Assembly (NCBI GenBank): GCA_029959085.1 | Contig: JARWIR010000010.1 | Coordinates: forward strand, 35,456,731-35,520,730 | Length of the DNA stretch: 64,000 bases | Source: Nemophila menziesii | Lineage: Eukaryota > Streptophyta > Magnoliopsida > Boraginales > Hydrophyllaceae | Direction of reading: 5' to 3' | Part shown: positions 41,761 to 52,429 of the stretch, piece after piece | Position numbering within the stretch: position 1 is the stretch's first letter | Layout: the number at the start of each line of letters is the position of its first letter | Made by a program: the position numbers and the translations under genes | Notes under the pieces: generated by a model | Databases searched by the model: none | Told to the model about the DNA's origin: nothing | What the model saw: the letters and a program-made list of their open reading frames with translations, nothing else

Positions 41761-41824
41761 AGTTATTTTTTTTTGTTATATAGGAGAGACACTTTTTTTG
41801 GTTGTTCATCTTTGCTCAAATAAT

Positions 41825-42920
41825 GTGAGTGTAAAAATCCGATAAGTAGCGCAAGAGATATGACCAAATCAATATCTGCTAAGGTTTATCCCTTCCTACA
41901 AGTTAGTGATATGAATTTTGGTATGATCAAGACTCCTTAACTTGGGGATTACTCCTAAATTCGACCAAGGGCATATATATACCCATTCCTACCTGAGAAT
42001 AAATCATCCTTGGTTAGTCATTAATCATCATAAGATCAAGAGTGAGCTTACATCAAGAGAAGCGAAGATCAGAAGGAGTTGGACAACCATTCATGCCTTT
42101 CCAATTCTTCAAATATGTAATTTATTTTCTTTGATTCTCTAGTATGAACTAATTCCATTTATCTTAATATTAGCATATGGGTATGAACCCTAGTCTTATT
42201 TTATATCTATTTTAATTTGAGATGTCTCTTACGTTTAACTGAAATTATTGTTGCTATCTCTGTTTTTTATGTTCTTTGATATATTGTCTGTAGTTCTTGC
42301 GGTGTACAACGTATAGGATTACCTTAATAGTAGTTAGATGGTCACCCGGAAGGGGTGTCTAATTATTGAAACACCACATAAACGTTTAGTGTGTGGTAGT
42401 GATCCGGAAGGGCTTGACTAACTAGATAGTCATTAGGGTTTGAGATTATTCACCGATCATTGCGCAGGGTCCCCTTACCCAAGTCGCCTGGTAATTGTGA
42501 GGTCGCCACCTAAGTCCACCCAGAAGGGGGTTAGGAGGAATATAGTAACATGGCTACTTACTTTAAGAGCTTTAATCACCCTTATAACTAGTAGAAGAAA
42601 TAGAATATAAGTGCATACAAGCGAACCTGAGCTATATCTCTCATCTTATTCTTATATTTTTAATTTTATTTCATCGGTATTTATTGATCATTACTCTCTC
42701 CAACTATTCATATTTACTTTTATTGTCTTTTAATTCATTTAGATAATTCTCACTATGCTTTCCTGTAATCCATTCGTATAACACACTATGTTCCTGAGAA
42801 CGAATCTAACTTATCATTAAGACTTGCATACGACCTGTGATATTTGCAGTGAGTAACGTGATAGGTTGGGGTGGTAGTTTCATATTTAGTTATCATTATT
42901 TTATCACACCCTACCAGCCA
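41825..42920 (+). repeat. 5'-truncated LTR, gypsy-type subtype B
   Basis: It starts abruptly at GTGTAAAAATCCGATAAG, which corresponds to about 400 bp into the LTR at 32621. It then follows subtype B closely: GATATGACCAAATCAAT, CGACCAAGGGCATATATATACCC, GTCTAATTATTGAAACACC, CACCGATCATTGCGCAGGG. It ends CCCTACCAGCCA, the same end as 59931. The first 400 bp are absent. Confidence 0.8.
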
Positions 42921-42929
42921 CCAAATAGT

Positions 42930-43322
42930 TTTTCCATTCTCTCTATTATTATTTTTCCTCTTCACTAAAAAATGCAAGTGATTGAGTCACTGTTCATAGA
43001 GGAAACGGCAAGACAAAAAATCGTCACATAAATGATCATCAATGCTGGTGATAAATGCTCTTCAATACTCATAAAAGCTAGTCGTTATGTTGACCAAGCT
43101 TTTGGTAACTCCCATAACAGCTGGTATAAAGAGAGATTAATTTGTAATAAAGAGCCATTAATTTGTCATTAAGAAAAGGAATCATTTTATATTAAATAAT
43201 TTCTAATTATTTTTTCTCAAATTATAATGTGGGACTATTAAACATAAATTTTATTTTCCACTTCTTCCAAGAGCATGAAAGAATAAATAAATTAAATTGT
43301 CTTTAATTTAATAATTCCAACA
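42930..43322 (-). repeat. Fragment of a copia-type LTR
   Basis: It parallels the terminal part of the LTRs at 9348 and 12485: TTCTCTCTATTATTATT, GCAAGTGATTGAGTCACT, GTCACATAAATG, GTAACTCCCATAAC, GTGGGACTATTA and CCACTTCTTCCAAGAGCATG, ending ATAATTCCAACA at 43322. The first half of the LTR is missing, cut at the boundary with the gypsy-type LTR end. It is more diverged than the other two copies. Confidence 0.75.
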
Positions 43323-43389
43323 CTAAATGGATCAAAACGGGAGAAAAAAATAATGTATTCTTTCCTACCATAACCTTATAATGACAATT

Positions 43390-45700
43390 TAAACTTGTTA
43401 TCTTTAACATGTCCAACATCAAAGCTCCAAGCCCCAAAGGCTTCTTAGGACAAATTCATCAACATCATCCGGACATACTCAATGACAATATCTTTGAACT
43501 CGTATGCTTTTTTTCACAGGATAACAATCTCTCCAAGACATCAAACATATACTAATAGTTTTGGTGCCAATAGGTGAACATAAAGATTACATCTATCACT
43601 TAGACCTACCTATCGATTACATTAACATCTGTTACAAGATTATCACCAAAATTCTATATATATGCTCCAACTATACATGGATTCCCTCATCTTTCACACT
43701 CAATCAACTTTCATCAAAGGGAGGTGTATCACATATAACCTTATCTCAACTCATGCAGTTTCACACTTCTTCCACAAAGAGCGTAGATCTTACAAATGTT
43801 ATGTAGCTATCAAGTTCAACTTGACTAAGGCTTTGATCAGATTTAAATAGGATTTTCTTTGCCAAAATTTGCAAAAGACTATTCCATACTTAATGTATTC
43901 TTGGATTAATCTCCTCCCATATGTCTTCAACAGAGAACATCTTAAAACATTTACACCATAAGAGGAATCCGTACAGGTGATCCCCTATACCCTATTTTAT
44001 GTATCCATCTCATTGAAGTATTAGTCAACCTCATCAACTTTCAAATTTTGAGAAAACCATTAAAGAGATAAAATTGGGGTGATCTTTTCCTGTCCCTTTC
44101 CCACTTACTCTTTGCCGACAATTGTATTGTCAACAATACTATTTCAAAAATACGACTCTTAAAGATATTGTCTACCTTTATCATTTTTGCCTGGGTCAAC
44201 TAGTTTACTAAAAAACCCAATCGTATGCTTCAACAAAGGAACCCTAATGTATACAATTGCAACAACTCTTAACACTCTAAATATTTGGAAAGCCCCTACC
44301 TAGAAAAGTATTTGGGCATTCCAATAAGCTAGTTACATGTCTCAAATATCCCTTCTATAACTAATGCCAAGGATGAACATAAAATTTCTTTATGGAGGAG
44401 GTAAATAATCTCTCATCAAATTTGTCCTTCAAGCCATACCCAAGTATGCTATGTTAATACTTTAGTTCCTAAAACCTTTTTGTAACTCTTTAATTCAAGC
44501 AGTAAGCGAACTATGCTATCTCCAATAACTATAAACTTCCCCTTTACTCTATAGAAATTGTTAATCAACTCATGAACATCAAATATTTTTCTTAAAATAT
44601 GGTTCTATTTTGCAAAACATTCAACTCAAAGACCTCAAATCCAATTGCTTGAATCAACCTCCGCAACCTCCCTGAATATGATAGACTTATATGGCCTCAT
44701 CAACCAAATGGACAGTACTTAACGATATTTGGATACCTTTTCTGAAACCTAGAAATACAACTTAGGGAACATAGATACACAAAACCCCAAAACCTTTAAC
44801 GATGAACTTTGGAAGATTATCAGACATGCCAAAGTTCCCACTAAAATTCACACGTGCTTCTTGAAATGTCTCACAATCACTAGTAGAAAAACCGATTTAT
44901 ATACTAGCAAATGTTCAACTTTATCTTTATTCCTTTTTTGCTAGCTAGAATGGAAATATTTGAACATATGCTTCTCACAAGTCCAATCCGTATGCTTTAT
45001 TGGAGCACATCTTTTTCGTAACTTAGTATCAACCCTCAAAATAAAACTAAACGGGTGACTAGCTAGTACCCCCTTCCAAATATTTTCTTTATAGTGCGTG
45101 GAACAACAAATTCATCAATGTTTTCATCCTCAATTCCTGCTAGCACATCTGGAAAGAAAAAATGAATCACATTATAGAGCACGCCCGTGGGAACCCACAA
45201 GAAATACACCACTCAACAAATTCTCACCTAGTTGATTTGTTAAGTCGCGATGAGGACCTTTCTTACCCATGAGAGCCTAACCATCATCTATATGACATTA
45301 GAAACCCAAACCCTTTCATTTTAACCGATAATACTTCTAGTGCGAAGGTTCCTTCGTAAAAAAAGATACGTCCACTGGCTTAGCCACAATCTGTATTCAA
45401 CCAGACAAAAAGATCATCCACAACTCAATAAAACAAATCTTGAGTAACTCAGAAGTTGAAGGCGAGGCCAAAGAATTTATCGAGGGATGTCTAAGGGCAA
45501 CGAACTGTAATTAAGACAGTATTAATATCACAAGTGACTGCTTTGAGATCCATTAAAACATCAACTTTACGTCAAAGACCGTATCGAATCTATACCTGAC
45601 TACTCATTAATGTCTAAGATTCGAAAGATTCTAAAATTCAACTGATACATCTAAAGATACCAGAATGAAGTGACATATATCGAATCTAGATATCTTAAAC
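43390..45700 (+). pseudogene. Decayed LINE ORF2 (RT and 3' part)
   Basis: The + translation has RT pieces in order: YKIITKILYI near 43625-43655; QSTFIKGRCITYN near 43690-43730; YVAIKFNLTKA near 43798-43835; and SHLLFADNCIVN near 44100-44140, a degraded F-A-D-D box. Gag-like or zinc-binding text is not clear downstream. Later pieces near 45440-45580 (EGEAKEFIEGCLRATN) look like RNase H. Heavily mutated and without an intact frame over 85 codons. Confidence 0.65.
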
Positions 45701-45755
45701 AGAATCTTATCCGAAACCACTAAAATGGCATTATCACTTCCAAATAATGAATCTC

Positions 45756-46836
45756 TTATCCTACTATATAATTATTTATTTCTATTTTCATGTCTATTTC
45801 TCTTGTACTTAGATTCCATTTTCTTTTATAATAATAATGTATTCTAAGACAAAGAAAAATCTGAGTATTAGTTGTGTTATGTAAGTAAATGATGGTAATG
45901 TAAAAGAAGTACAAAATGAGTAGCGTTTTCGAACATCTTTTGTTTTGTAAACAAAAAAAGCATAAAAGATTAAAGTAGGAGCACAAGAAGCTACAAGAAA
46001 TAGGGAACAGCAAACAGTAGCAGCATAAAAACACTGCATTTTCGATTTCCGAGCTATCCTTATTCAACCTCTCTCTTTCTCTCTCTCTGTTTTTTCCACC
46101 CACCACCAGTTCACCACCATCACTCTTCAACTCTTTCTGCAACTCTACTCTTTCTCTCTTTCTCTCTCTAAATATTTTCTCATGTTTCTTTTTCATTGAG
46201 CTTCAAAGTTGCTATTTTGTCATGAATATGCTTTTTCCACTTCTAGAAAGAGACACTTAGAGGGAGAAAAAACCTCAAAACAAGAAACTCATAGGGACCC
46301 TTTTACAATATTCTTTAGCTGTTGGTTCTTGTTTAGAAAAAATTCTCACCTTTTGTGTTCTTGGTATTTTCAGTACCCATTTTGTTCGAATTTAGTTCAT
46401 TACCCATAGGTTTAAAGCCCTTAGCTTTGTTTCGAAACATTTTCGAGGGAGAAACACGTGATAAACCACACCATGTTATTTATCAGCTCTAAAGTCTGAG
46501 AATTTTCGTTGATTTGTGGGGATATCGAGGGAATATCGAGGTAAAGTCATAAAAGTTGTTGGTCAATTTTACCTTATTATAAATCATTCAAAGTTTGGTG
46601 ATATTTGTTAAAAAGTGAGAAAAAAAAAGAAAAAAAAGGTAGCATTAATTTGTCTCGTAGTAATGATCCTATGCAAAGCTTGGTTGAGCTGTTTTGGCCG
46701 TACCCTATATATATAAGGGGAGTGGTGTATGTATGAAGTAGAGAAGAGTAAAGCAAAAAGAGTCTCCTCCTTAAATCTACACTCTTCATTTCTTTACCCT
46801 TCTTCTGAATCACCACAAAAACAAACGATTTAGCGT
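45756..46836 (+). promoter_or_regulatory. Upstream region and probable leader of the REVOLUTA-like gene
   Basis: From about 46060 the + strand is pyrimidine-rich (CTCTCTCTTTCTCTCTCTCTG at 46069-46090) with later purine-rich stretches, the look of a long plant HD-ZIP III leader. A donor-like GAG/GTAAAG lies at 46538-46546 and a perfect GTGAGT donor at 46837-46842. Either could pair with the acceptor TTGCAG at 47919-47924. Short upstream frames starting ATG exist, for example near 46222. Which transcription start is used cannot be decided from sequence. Confidence 0.45.
46706..46717 (+). promoter_or_regulatory. Candidate TATA box
   Basis: CCCTATATATATAAGGGG at 46703-46720 contains a strong plant-type TATA motif. 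A start about 30 bp downstream (near 46745) would give an exon of about 90 bp ending at the GTGAGT donor at 46837. It could alternatively be a secondary promoter, since leader-like sequence is found further upstream. Confidence 0.45.
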
Positions 46837-46973
46837 GTGAGTGACTTTGTGTGCTTGTTTACTAATCGAAAATTCTTAAAAAATCTCGATTCAATAGCTT
46901 TTTTATGTAATTCATTCATTTGTGTAGTACGAAATTTAGCTTGATAATCTCGATTAGACATTAGTGTGATTTT

Positions 46974-47905
46974 TTTACTTGGGTGTTGAAAAGATTGGAT
47001 ATTTTTTACAGGGGTGTTGAAAAGATAGGACTTTTTTTACTTGGGTGTTGAAAAGATCGATTTTTTTTTTTACTTGTATGTAAAATTGGTTTTTTTTTTT
47101 TCCTTGGGTGTTAAAAGATTGGATTTTTTTTTTCCTTGGGTGTTAAAAAGATTGGATTTTTTTTACTTGGGCGTTAAAAAGGGATTTGGATCCTCTCCTA
47201 ACTTGGATTCCATACTAACTATACTAACTCCAATCACATTTAAGTAACCAATTACTTAATTGTGATTGGAGTTAGTATAGTTAATATAGAATCCAAGTTA
47301 GGAGAGGATCCAAATCCGTTAAAAAGATTGGATTTTTTTTACTTGGGTGTTGAAAAGATCGGATTTTTTTTTTTACTTGGGTGTTGAAAAGATCGAATTT
47401 TTTTTTACTTGGGTGTTGAAAAGATCGGATTTTTTTTACTTGGGTGTTGAAAAGATCGGATTTTTTTTACTTGGGTGTTGAAAAGATCGGATTTTTTTTT
47501 TTACTTGGGTGTTGAAAAGATCGGATTTTTTTTACTTGGGTGTTGAAAAGATCGGATTTTTTTTTTTACTTGGGTGTTGAAAAGATCGATTTTTTTTTTA
47601 CTTGGGTGTTGAAAAGATCGGATTTTTTTTACTTGGGTGTTGAAAAGATCGGATTTTTTTTTTTTTTACTTGGGTGTTGAAAAGATCGGATTTTTTTTTA
47701 CTTGGGTGTTGAAAAGATCGGATTTTTTTTTACTTGGGTGTTGAAAAGATCGGATTTTTTTTTTACTTGGTGTTGAAAAGATCGGACTTTTTTTACTTGG
47801 GTGTTGAAACAATTTGATTTTTTAACTTGGGTGTTGCAAATATTGGATTTTATTTCCTTGTGTGTTGAAAAGATTAGATTTTTTTACTTAATGTTAAAAA
47901 GATTA
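46974..47905. repeat. Minisatellite, about 25 copies of a 29-33 bp unit, in the probable leader intron
   Basis: The unit reads ACTTGGGTGTTGAAAAG followed by ATCGGATTTTTTTT, with most length variation in the T-run. About 18 units follow the embedded hairpin element and about 7 precede it. Central copies are nearly identical, while outer copies diverge (for example TTGGGCGTTAAAAAG, TTGTGTGTTGAAAAG). The array ends a few bases before the acceptor TTTGTTGCAG, so T-runs of the last units form the polypyrimidine tract. Confidence 0.95.
47182..47317. mobile_element. Hairpin MITE inside the minisatellite
   Basis: 136 bp with a perfect 29-bp terminal inverted repeat starting GGATTTGGATCC (47182-47210 against 47289-47317). 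The complementarity continues inwards with few mismatches through ACTATACTAACTCCAATCAC. It is flanked by the 9-bp direct repeat GTTAAAAAG (47173-47181 and 47318-47326). A 9-bp duplication suits a Mutator-like MITE. The flanking word is also part of the tandem unit, but the unit is clearly interrupted and resumed around the insert. Confidence 0.85.
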
Positions 47906-47936
47906 GATTTTTTTTTTGTTGCAGGATCTAGGGAAA

Positions 47937-50900
47937 ATGGCTATGGTGGCATCTCAGAACAGAGAAAGCAGTAGTGGCGGTAGCGTAAACAGACATCTGG
48001 ATGGGGGCAAATATGTCCGATACACAACTGAGCAAGTCGAAGCTTTGGAAAGAGTTTACGCTGAATGTCCAAAACCTAGCTCATTGCGTCGTCAACAATT
48101 GGTTCGAGAGTGTCCTATTCTTGCTAATATAGATCCGAAACAAATCAAAGTCTGGTTTCAAAACCGAAGGTATAATTTATTAAATTGCATTATAGATCCC
48201 TAACTTTTCAATTAAATAATATCTTTGTTAAAATGTAGGTGCCGTGAAAAGCAGAGGAAAGAGTCTACAAGGCTTCAATCTGTGAATCGAAAGCTTGCTG
48301 CTATGAATAAGTTGCTAATGGAAGAGAATGATCGTTTGCAGAAACAGCTTTCTCAGCTTGTTTGCGAGAATGGTTATATGAGACAACAATTACAGAGTGT
48401 ATGTATTACTTTTCGCTTTTTTTAATCAACTTTTGTTTCTTTTTTTGCTTAATATCAAGTCCTATTGTGCAATTTCTGCAAATATAGGGACCTATACTAC
48501 ATTTTTTGCAAATTATAGGGACTAATAGTGTAATTTTTGAATACTATAGGGGCCTACACTGCAATTATGTAAAATATAGGGACCTTTAAAGCAATTTTCG
48601 CATACCATAGGGACCTATAATGTATTTTTGCCAAATTTAGGGACCTATAGTGTATTTTTTCGAATACTATAGGGGCCTACAGTGCAATTTTATAAAATAT
48701 AGGGACCTATAGTGCATTTTTGTGTAGTATAGGTACCTACCGTGCAAATTTTGTGTAGTGTAGGGACCAATAGTGCAATTAAATTAAACTTTCGCTAATT
48801 TACTTAATCAAATGTTTTCAGACAACCGTGGCTGGTGACGGAAGTTGCGAATCAGTAGTCACAACCCCTCAACCTTCTCTTCGAGATACTAACAACCCTG
48901 CAGGGTAATTTCGTAATTTCATCTCTTACTTATTGAAATTCAAACATCATGTGACATAATCTAAAACTTTTTTTTTTTTTTTTCACAGACTCCTCGCACT
49001 TGCTGAGGAGACCTTGGCGGAGTTCCTTTCCAAGGCTACAGGAACTGCTGTCGATTGGGTCCAGATGCCTGGGATGAAGGTTTGTGTCTTACTTATTTGC
49101 TATTTTACTATTTTACCCTTTTAGTTTTTTTCGAAAGTTTTGTCTAAATCTAACAATATTTCATTCTTTTGCCAGCCTGGTCCGGATTCGGTTGGGATCT
49201 TCGCCATTTCTCGTAGAGGAAACGGAGTAGCAGCTCGTGCTTGTGGTCTCGTAAGCTTAGAACCCTCAAAGGTAATCTCTATCCTATAAAAAAACCTAAC
49301 CCAAAAAAAACAAGGACTAATCGCGTAAATACTTTTTTTCAGATCGTGGAAATTCTCAAAGACCGTCCATGTTGGTCACGCGAATGTCGCCGTTTAGAAA
49401 TCTTCACAATATTCCCGGCGGGTCCCGGCGGAACAATCGAGCTAGTGTACACTCAAAACTACGCGCCGACTACGCTCGCGCCGGCGCGTGATTTCTGGAC
49501 GTTAAGATACACGACGACGTTAGAGAACGGGAGTTTAGTTGTGTGTGAACGTTCTTTATCGGGAACCGGTGGTGGTGGTCCGAATGCGGGTCCCGCTTCT
49601 CAGTACGTTCGTGGTGAGATGCTTCCTTCTGGGTATCTTGTTAGACCTTGCGAAGGTGGTGGGTCGATTATACATATCGTTGATCATTTGAATTTAGAGG
49701 CGTGGAGTGTTCCTGAAGTTCTTCGTCCGCTTTATGAGTCTTCCAAAGTTGTTGCTCAGAAAATGACTATTGCCGTAAGTACTATAACATTTTTATATAA
49801 CTTTATATCAAGTGCTATATTGCAATTTTTGCATAATATAGGGCCCTATAGGGAAAAATTTACATAGTATATGGACCTTTAGTGCAATTTTTATAAATTA
49901 TAGGGACCTATAGTGCAATGTTTGTACATTATAGGGACCTATAGTGATTTTTTTGCATAGTATAGGGACTATAGTGCAATTAAAACTTCAACTTTTTTTT
50001 AATGTAATTATATGAATTTGTGTATTAGTACTAATTTTTTTTTGCATGTAGGCCCTTCGATATCTAAGGCAAATAGCGCAAGAGACTAGCGGAGAAGTTA
50101 CCTATGGTCCTGGTCGTCAACCAGCTGTTCTACGAACTTTTAGCCAGCGATTAAGCAGGTAGGGACTTATACCCATTTCGTAAAATATAGGGACTTGAAC
50201 TGCAATTAGTTCATGATTTTTTCAATGCAGAGGCTTTAACGATGCTATCAATGGACTCAACGATGATGGATGGTCGATATTAAGTGGTGATGGAGTTGAA
50301 GATGTAATCGTGACTGTTAATTCAACCAAGAGTTTTAGCAACTCTTCTAATAACCTTCCTTTACTTGGTGGCATACTTTGTGCCAAAGCTTCCATGTTAC
50401 TCAAGGTAAAGTATTGTAAATTACGTTATAGGTCCTTTATTTTTCGGAATGTAGTTTTAACACCACTTTATTTTATTTAGAATGTTCCTCCTGCTGTAAT
50501 GATTCGGTTTTTGAGAGAGCATCGTTCAGAATGGGCGGATTTTAATATCGACGCTTTTTGTGCCGCTTCTTTGAAAGCTATCCCGTACCCGGGTATGCGA
50601 CCCACTAGATTCTCGGGTAGCCAGGTCATCATGGCACTGGGTCCCACAATTGAACATGAAGAGGTACAAATTCAAATTAGATATACTTTATGCCTTTATT
50701 TTGCATTCTGACCGTTTTACCCTTCATACAGATGCTTGAAGTAGTTCGACTCGAAGGCTACCAAGAAGATGGTTTTGTGTCACGTGACATTCATCTCTTA
50801 CAGGTTTGTTCCTATAAAAATTAATTAAATTTTGTTGCATAATAATTTTAAATTAAGACGCTCTTTCAAGATTAATTTAAAAAAATTAAAAATTTAAATT

Positions 50901-51959
50901 AATCTAAAATTTAAATTTTTTCAGATGAGTAACGGAGTTGATGAGACGGCGGATTCATGTTCGGAAATGGTATTTGCTCCGATAGATGAGAAATTTCCCG
51001 ATGATGCGCCATTATTACCCTCAGGTTTCCGGATTATTCCGTTAGATCGAAAATCAGTTGAGATGTTTAGTGCTCATAAAACGCTTGATTTAACATCGAG
51101 TTTTGAAGTGAATGATAAATCTTCTTCTTCGTCTGGGACCGCACGATCTGTTTTGACTATTGCGTTTCAGTTTCCGTTTGAGAATAATATGCAAGAAAAT
51201 GTGGCTGTAATGGCGAGGCAATATCTGAGGACTGTTATTGCTTCTGTGCAAAGAGTAGCCATGGCTATTACTCCTTCTGGGTTAAGTTCTTCTGTTGGTG
51301 TTAAGCTTTCTCCTGGTTGTCCTGAAGCTCTTACTTTAGCGCATTGGATCTGCCATAGTTACAGGTAAATTGTATGATTATTTTCTTTTTTGTTAATTAC
51401 TCAGATTGTTCATTCTAACATGTCTTTTGTTTGGATTTATGTGTTTTAGTCTCCAAGTTGGAGGAGATTTACTTGGAGGTGATTGTTCAAGCAATGACTT
51501 GGTGTTGAAAAATCTATGGCATCATCAAGATGCAATATTATGTTGCTCGTTACAGTCCCTACCAGTATTCACCTTTGCTAATCAGGCCGGGCTTGATATG
51601 CTCGAGACAAGTCTTTTAGCTTTACAAGATCTAACGGTGGACAAGATTTTCGATGATACTGGACGTAAAGCTTTGTTTTCTGAATTTGAAAAGATCATGC
51701 AACAGGTTAGTACTTACGTTCTAAAAAAAAAAAAAAAGCTATATAGGGCTTTACAAAAGCTATTTAGTACTATTTTCTTATGGGCCGGGCTTATTGGTAA
51801 TTTTTATTACAGGGATTTGCTTTCTTGTCTGGAGGGATGTGCATGTCAACAATGGGAAGGCATGTTTCGTATGATCAAGCTATTGCGTGGAAAGTTCTTG
51901 GAGAAGATAATAATGTTCATTGTTTTGCGTTTTCGTTTATGAATTGGTCTTTTGTTTGA
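47937..51959 (+). CDS. REV-like: REVOLUTA-like class III HD-ZIP transcription factor
   Basis: Nuclear DNA-binding regulator of meristem, vascular and adaxial (upper-side) leaf identity, by family knowledge. Coding exons: 47937-48169, 48239-48398, 48822-48904, 48989-49079, 49176-49271, 49343-49774, 50052-50158, 50231-50405, 50481-50663, 50732-50803, 50925-51364, 51450-51705, 51813-51959. All junctions are GT-AG and keep frame, giving 824 codons (REV in Arabidopsis is about 842). Homeodomain at residues 24-86 with KVWFQNRR in helix 3. Leucine zipper with Leu 90, 97, 104, 111 and 118. START domain at about 160-370. Conserved HD-SAD region. C-terminal MEKHLA domain at about 680-824, ending FAFSFMNWSFV. 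The N-terminus with VNRHLD before GKYVRYT places it with REV rather than PHB, PHV, ATHB8 or ATHB15. Start chosen at the first ATG after the leader acceptor; a second ATG lies two codons on. It looks intact. Confidence 0.95.
48459..48785. repeat. Degenerate tandem repeat in coding intron 2
   Basis: About nine units of roughly 36-38 bp built on ATAGGGACCTATAGTGCA plus an AT-rich spacer. The same unit recurs in introns 6 and 7 of this gene (49803-49985 and 50160-50205). Some copies have GGGGCCTAC instead of GGGACCTA, and these alternate in places. Confidence 0.85.
49069..49185 (+). promoter_or_regulatory. miR165/166 target site, split by an intron
   Basis: In the spliced message CTGGGATGAAG (49069-49079) joins CCTGGTCCGG (49176-49185), making the 21-nt site that miR165/166 pairs with and cuts in HD-ZIP III messages. 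It encodes the conserved PGMKPGP stretch of the START domain (residues 186-192). The exon junction falls inside the site, as is known for this family. By eye the site matches the family consensus, so microRNA control should be retained. Confidence 0.93.
49803..49985. repeat. Degenerate tandem repeat in coding intron 6, same unit as intron 2
   Basis: About five units of the ATAGGGACCTATAGTGCAAT type, one with GGGCCCTATAG. A single diverged copy (ATAGGGACTTGAACTGCAAT) lies in intron 7 near 50188-50207. Confidence 0.85.
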
Positions 51960-52127
51960 ATTTTATGAGAGGTGGTTATGTAAGAGGGCAAATTTTTGAA
52001 ATTTTAATCCTATGAATTTTGTGTTTTGGAAGCCCTTAGTTTCGTTTGATGTTAACTATTAGATAATTTATGCGAAAAATTGATCTTGATTTTCGAATTA
52101 TGAAAGCTTTTTTCTTATTTTGCGGGA

Positions 52128-52133
52128 AATAAA
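52128..52133 (+). terminator. Candidate polyadenylation signal of the REVOLUTA-like gene
   Basis: AATAAA lies 169 bp after the stop codon in an A/T-rich 3' flank, a normal distance for a plant message. Plant signals are loose, so this is only the best visible candidate. Confidence 0.45.
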
Positions 52134-52186
52134 AGAAGAAAGTAGAAAATTCTTAACCTATTGATCAAAGCCATATCTATTTTTTG

Positions 52187-52343
52187 GGAGTAATCATCTA
52201 AAAATAATCATTTAAATATCACTTATGAGGTATTTTGGATGGTCCAATTATACTGTTTTTCGGTTCAGATTTTCTTTTTACTTATATGATTGGACCATAC
52301 AGAATGGTGATATTTCAGTGATTAATTTTTAGGTGATACCTAA
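52187..52343. mobile_element. MITE-like inverted repeat in the 3' flank of the gene
   Basis: The left arm TAATCATCTAAAAATAATCA...AAATATCAC and TGGTCCAATTATA is matched in reverse complement by TATGATTGGACCATA ... GTGATATTTCAGTGATTAATTTTTAGGTGA. About 157 bp, non-coding, AT-rich. Target duplication not resolved. Confidence 0.65.
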
Positions 52344-52429
52344 TATTATTTATTTCTTTGTGTGCGTAATAAAATTGTAAGTGAATTTTTAGAGATTCTT
52401 ATTCAAGAGGTCTTGAAATACCTCTCTAT

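Noticed and set aside
45756..46196. 146-codon minus-strand frame upstream of the REVOLUTA-like gene
   Set aside because: Its Arg/Glu-rich part is the complement of the pyrimidine-rich leader, and it has no domain.
49241..49867. 208-codon single frame in the REVOLUTA-like gene taken as one exon
   Set aside because: It reads through introns at 49272-49342 and after 49774. Both have clear GT-AG borders, and the spliced frame fits the protein family.
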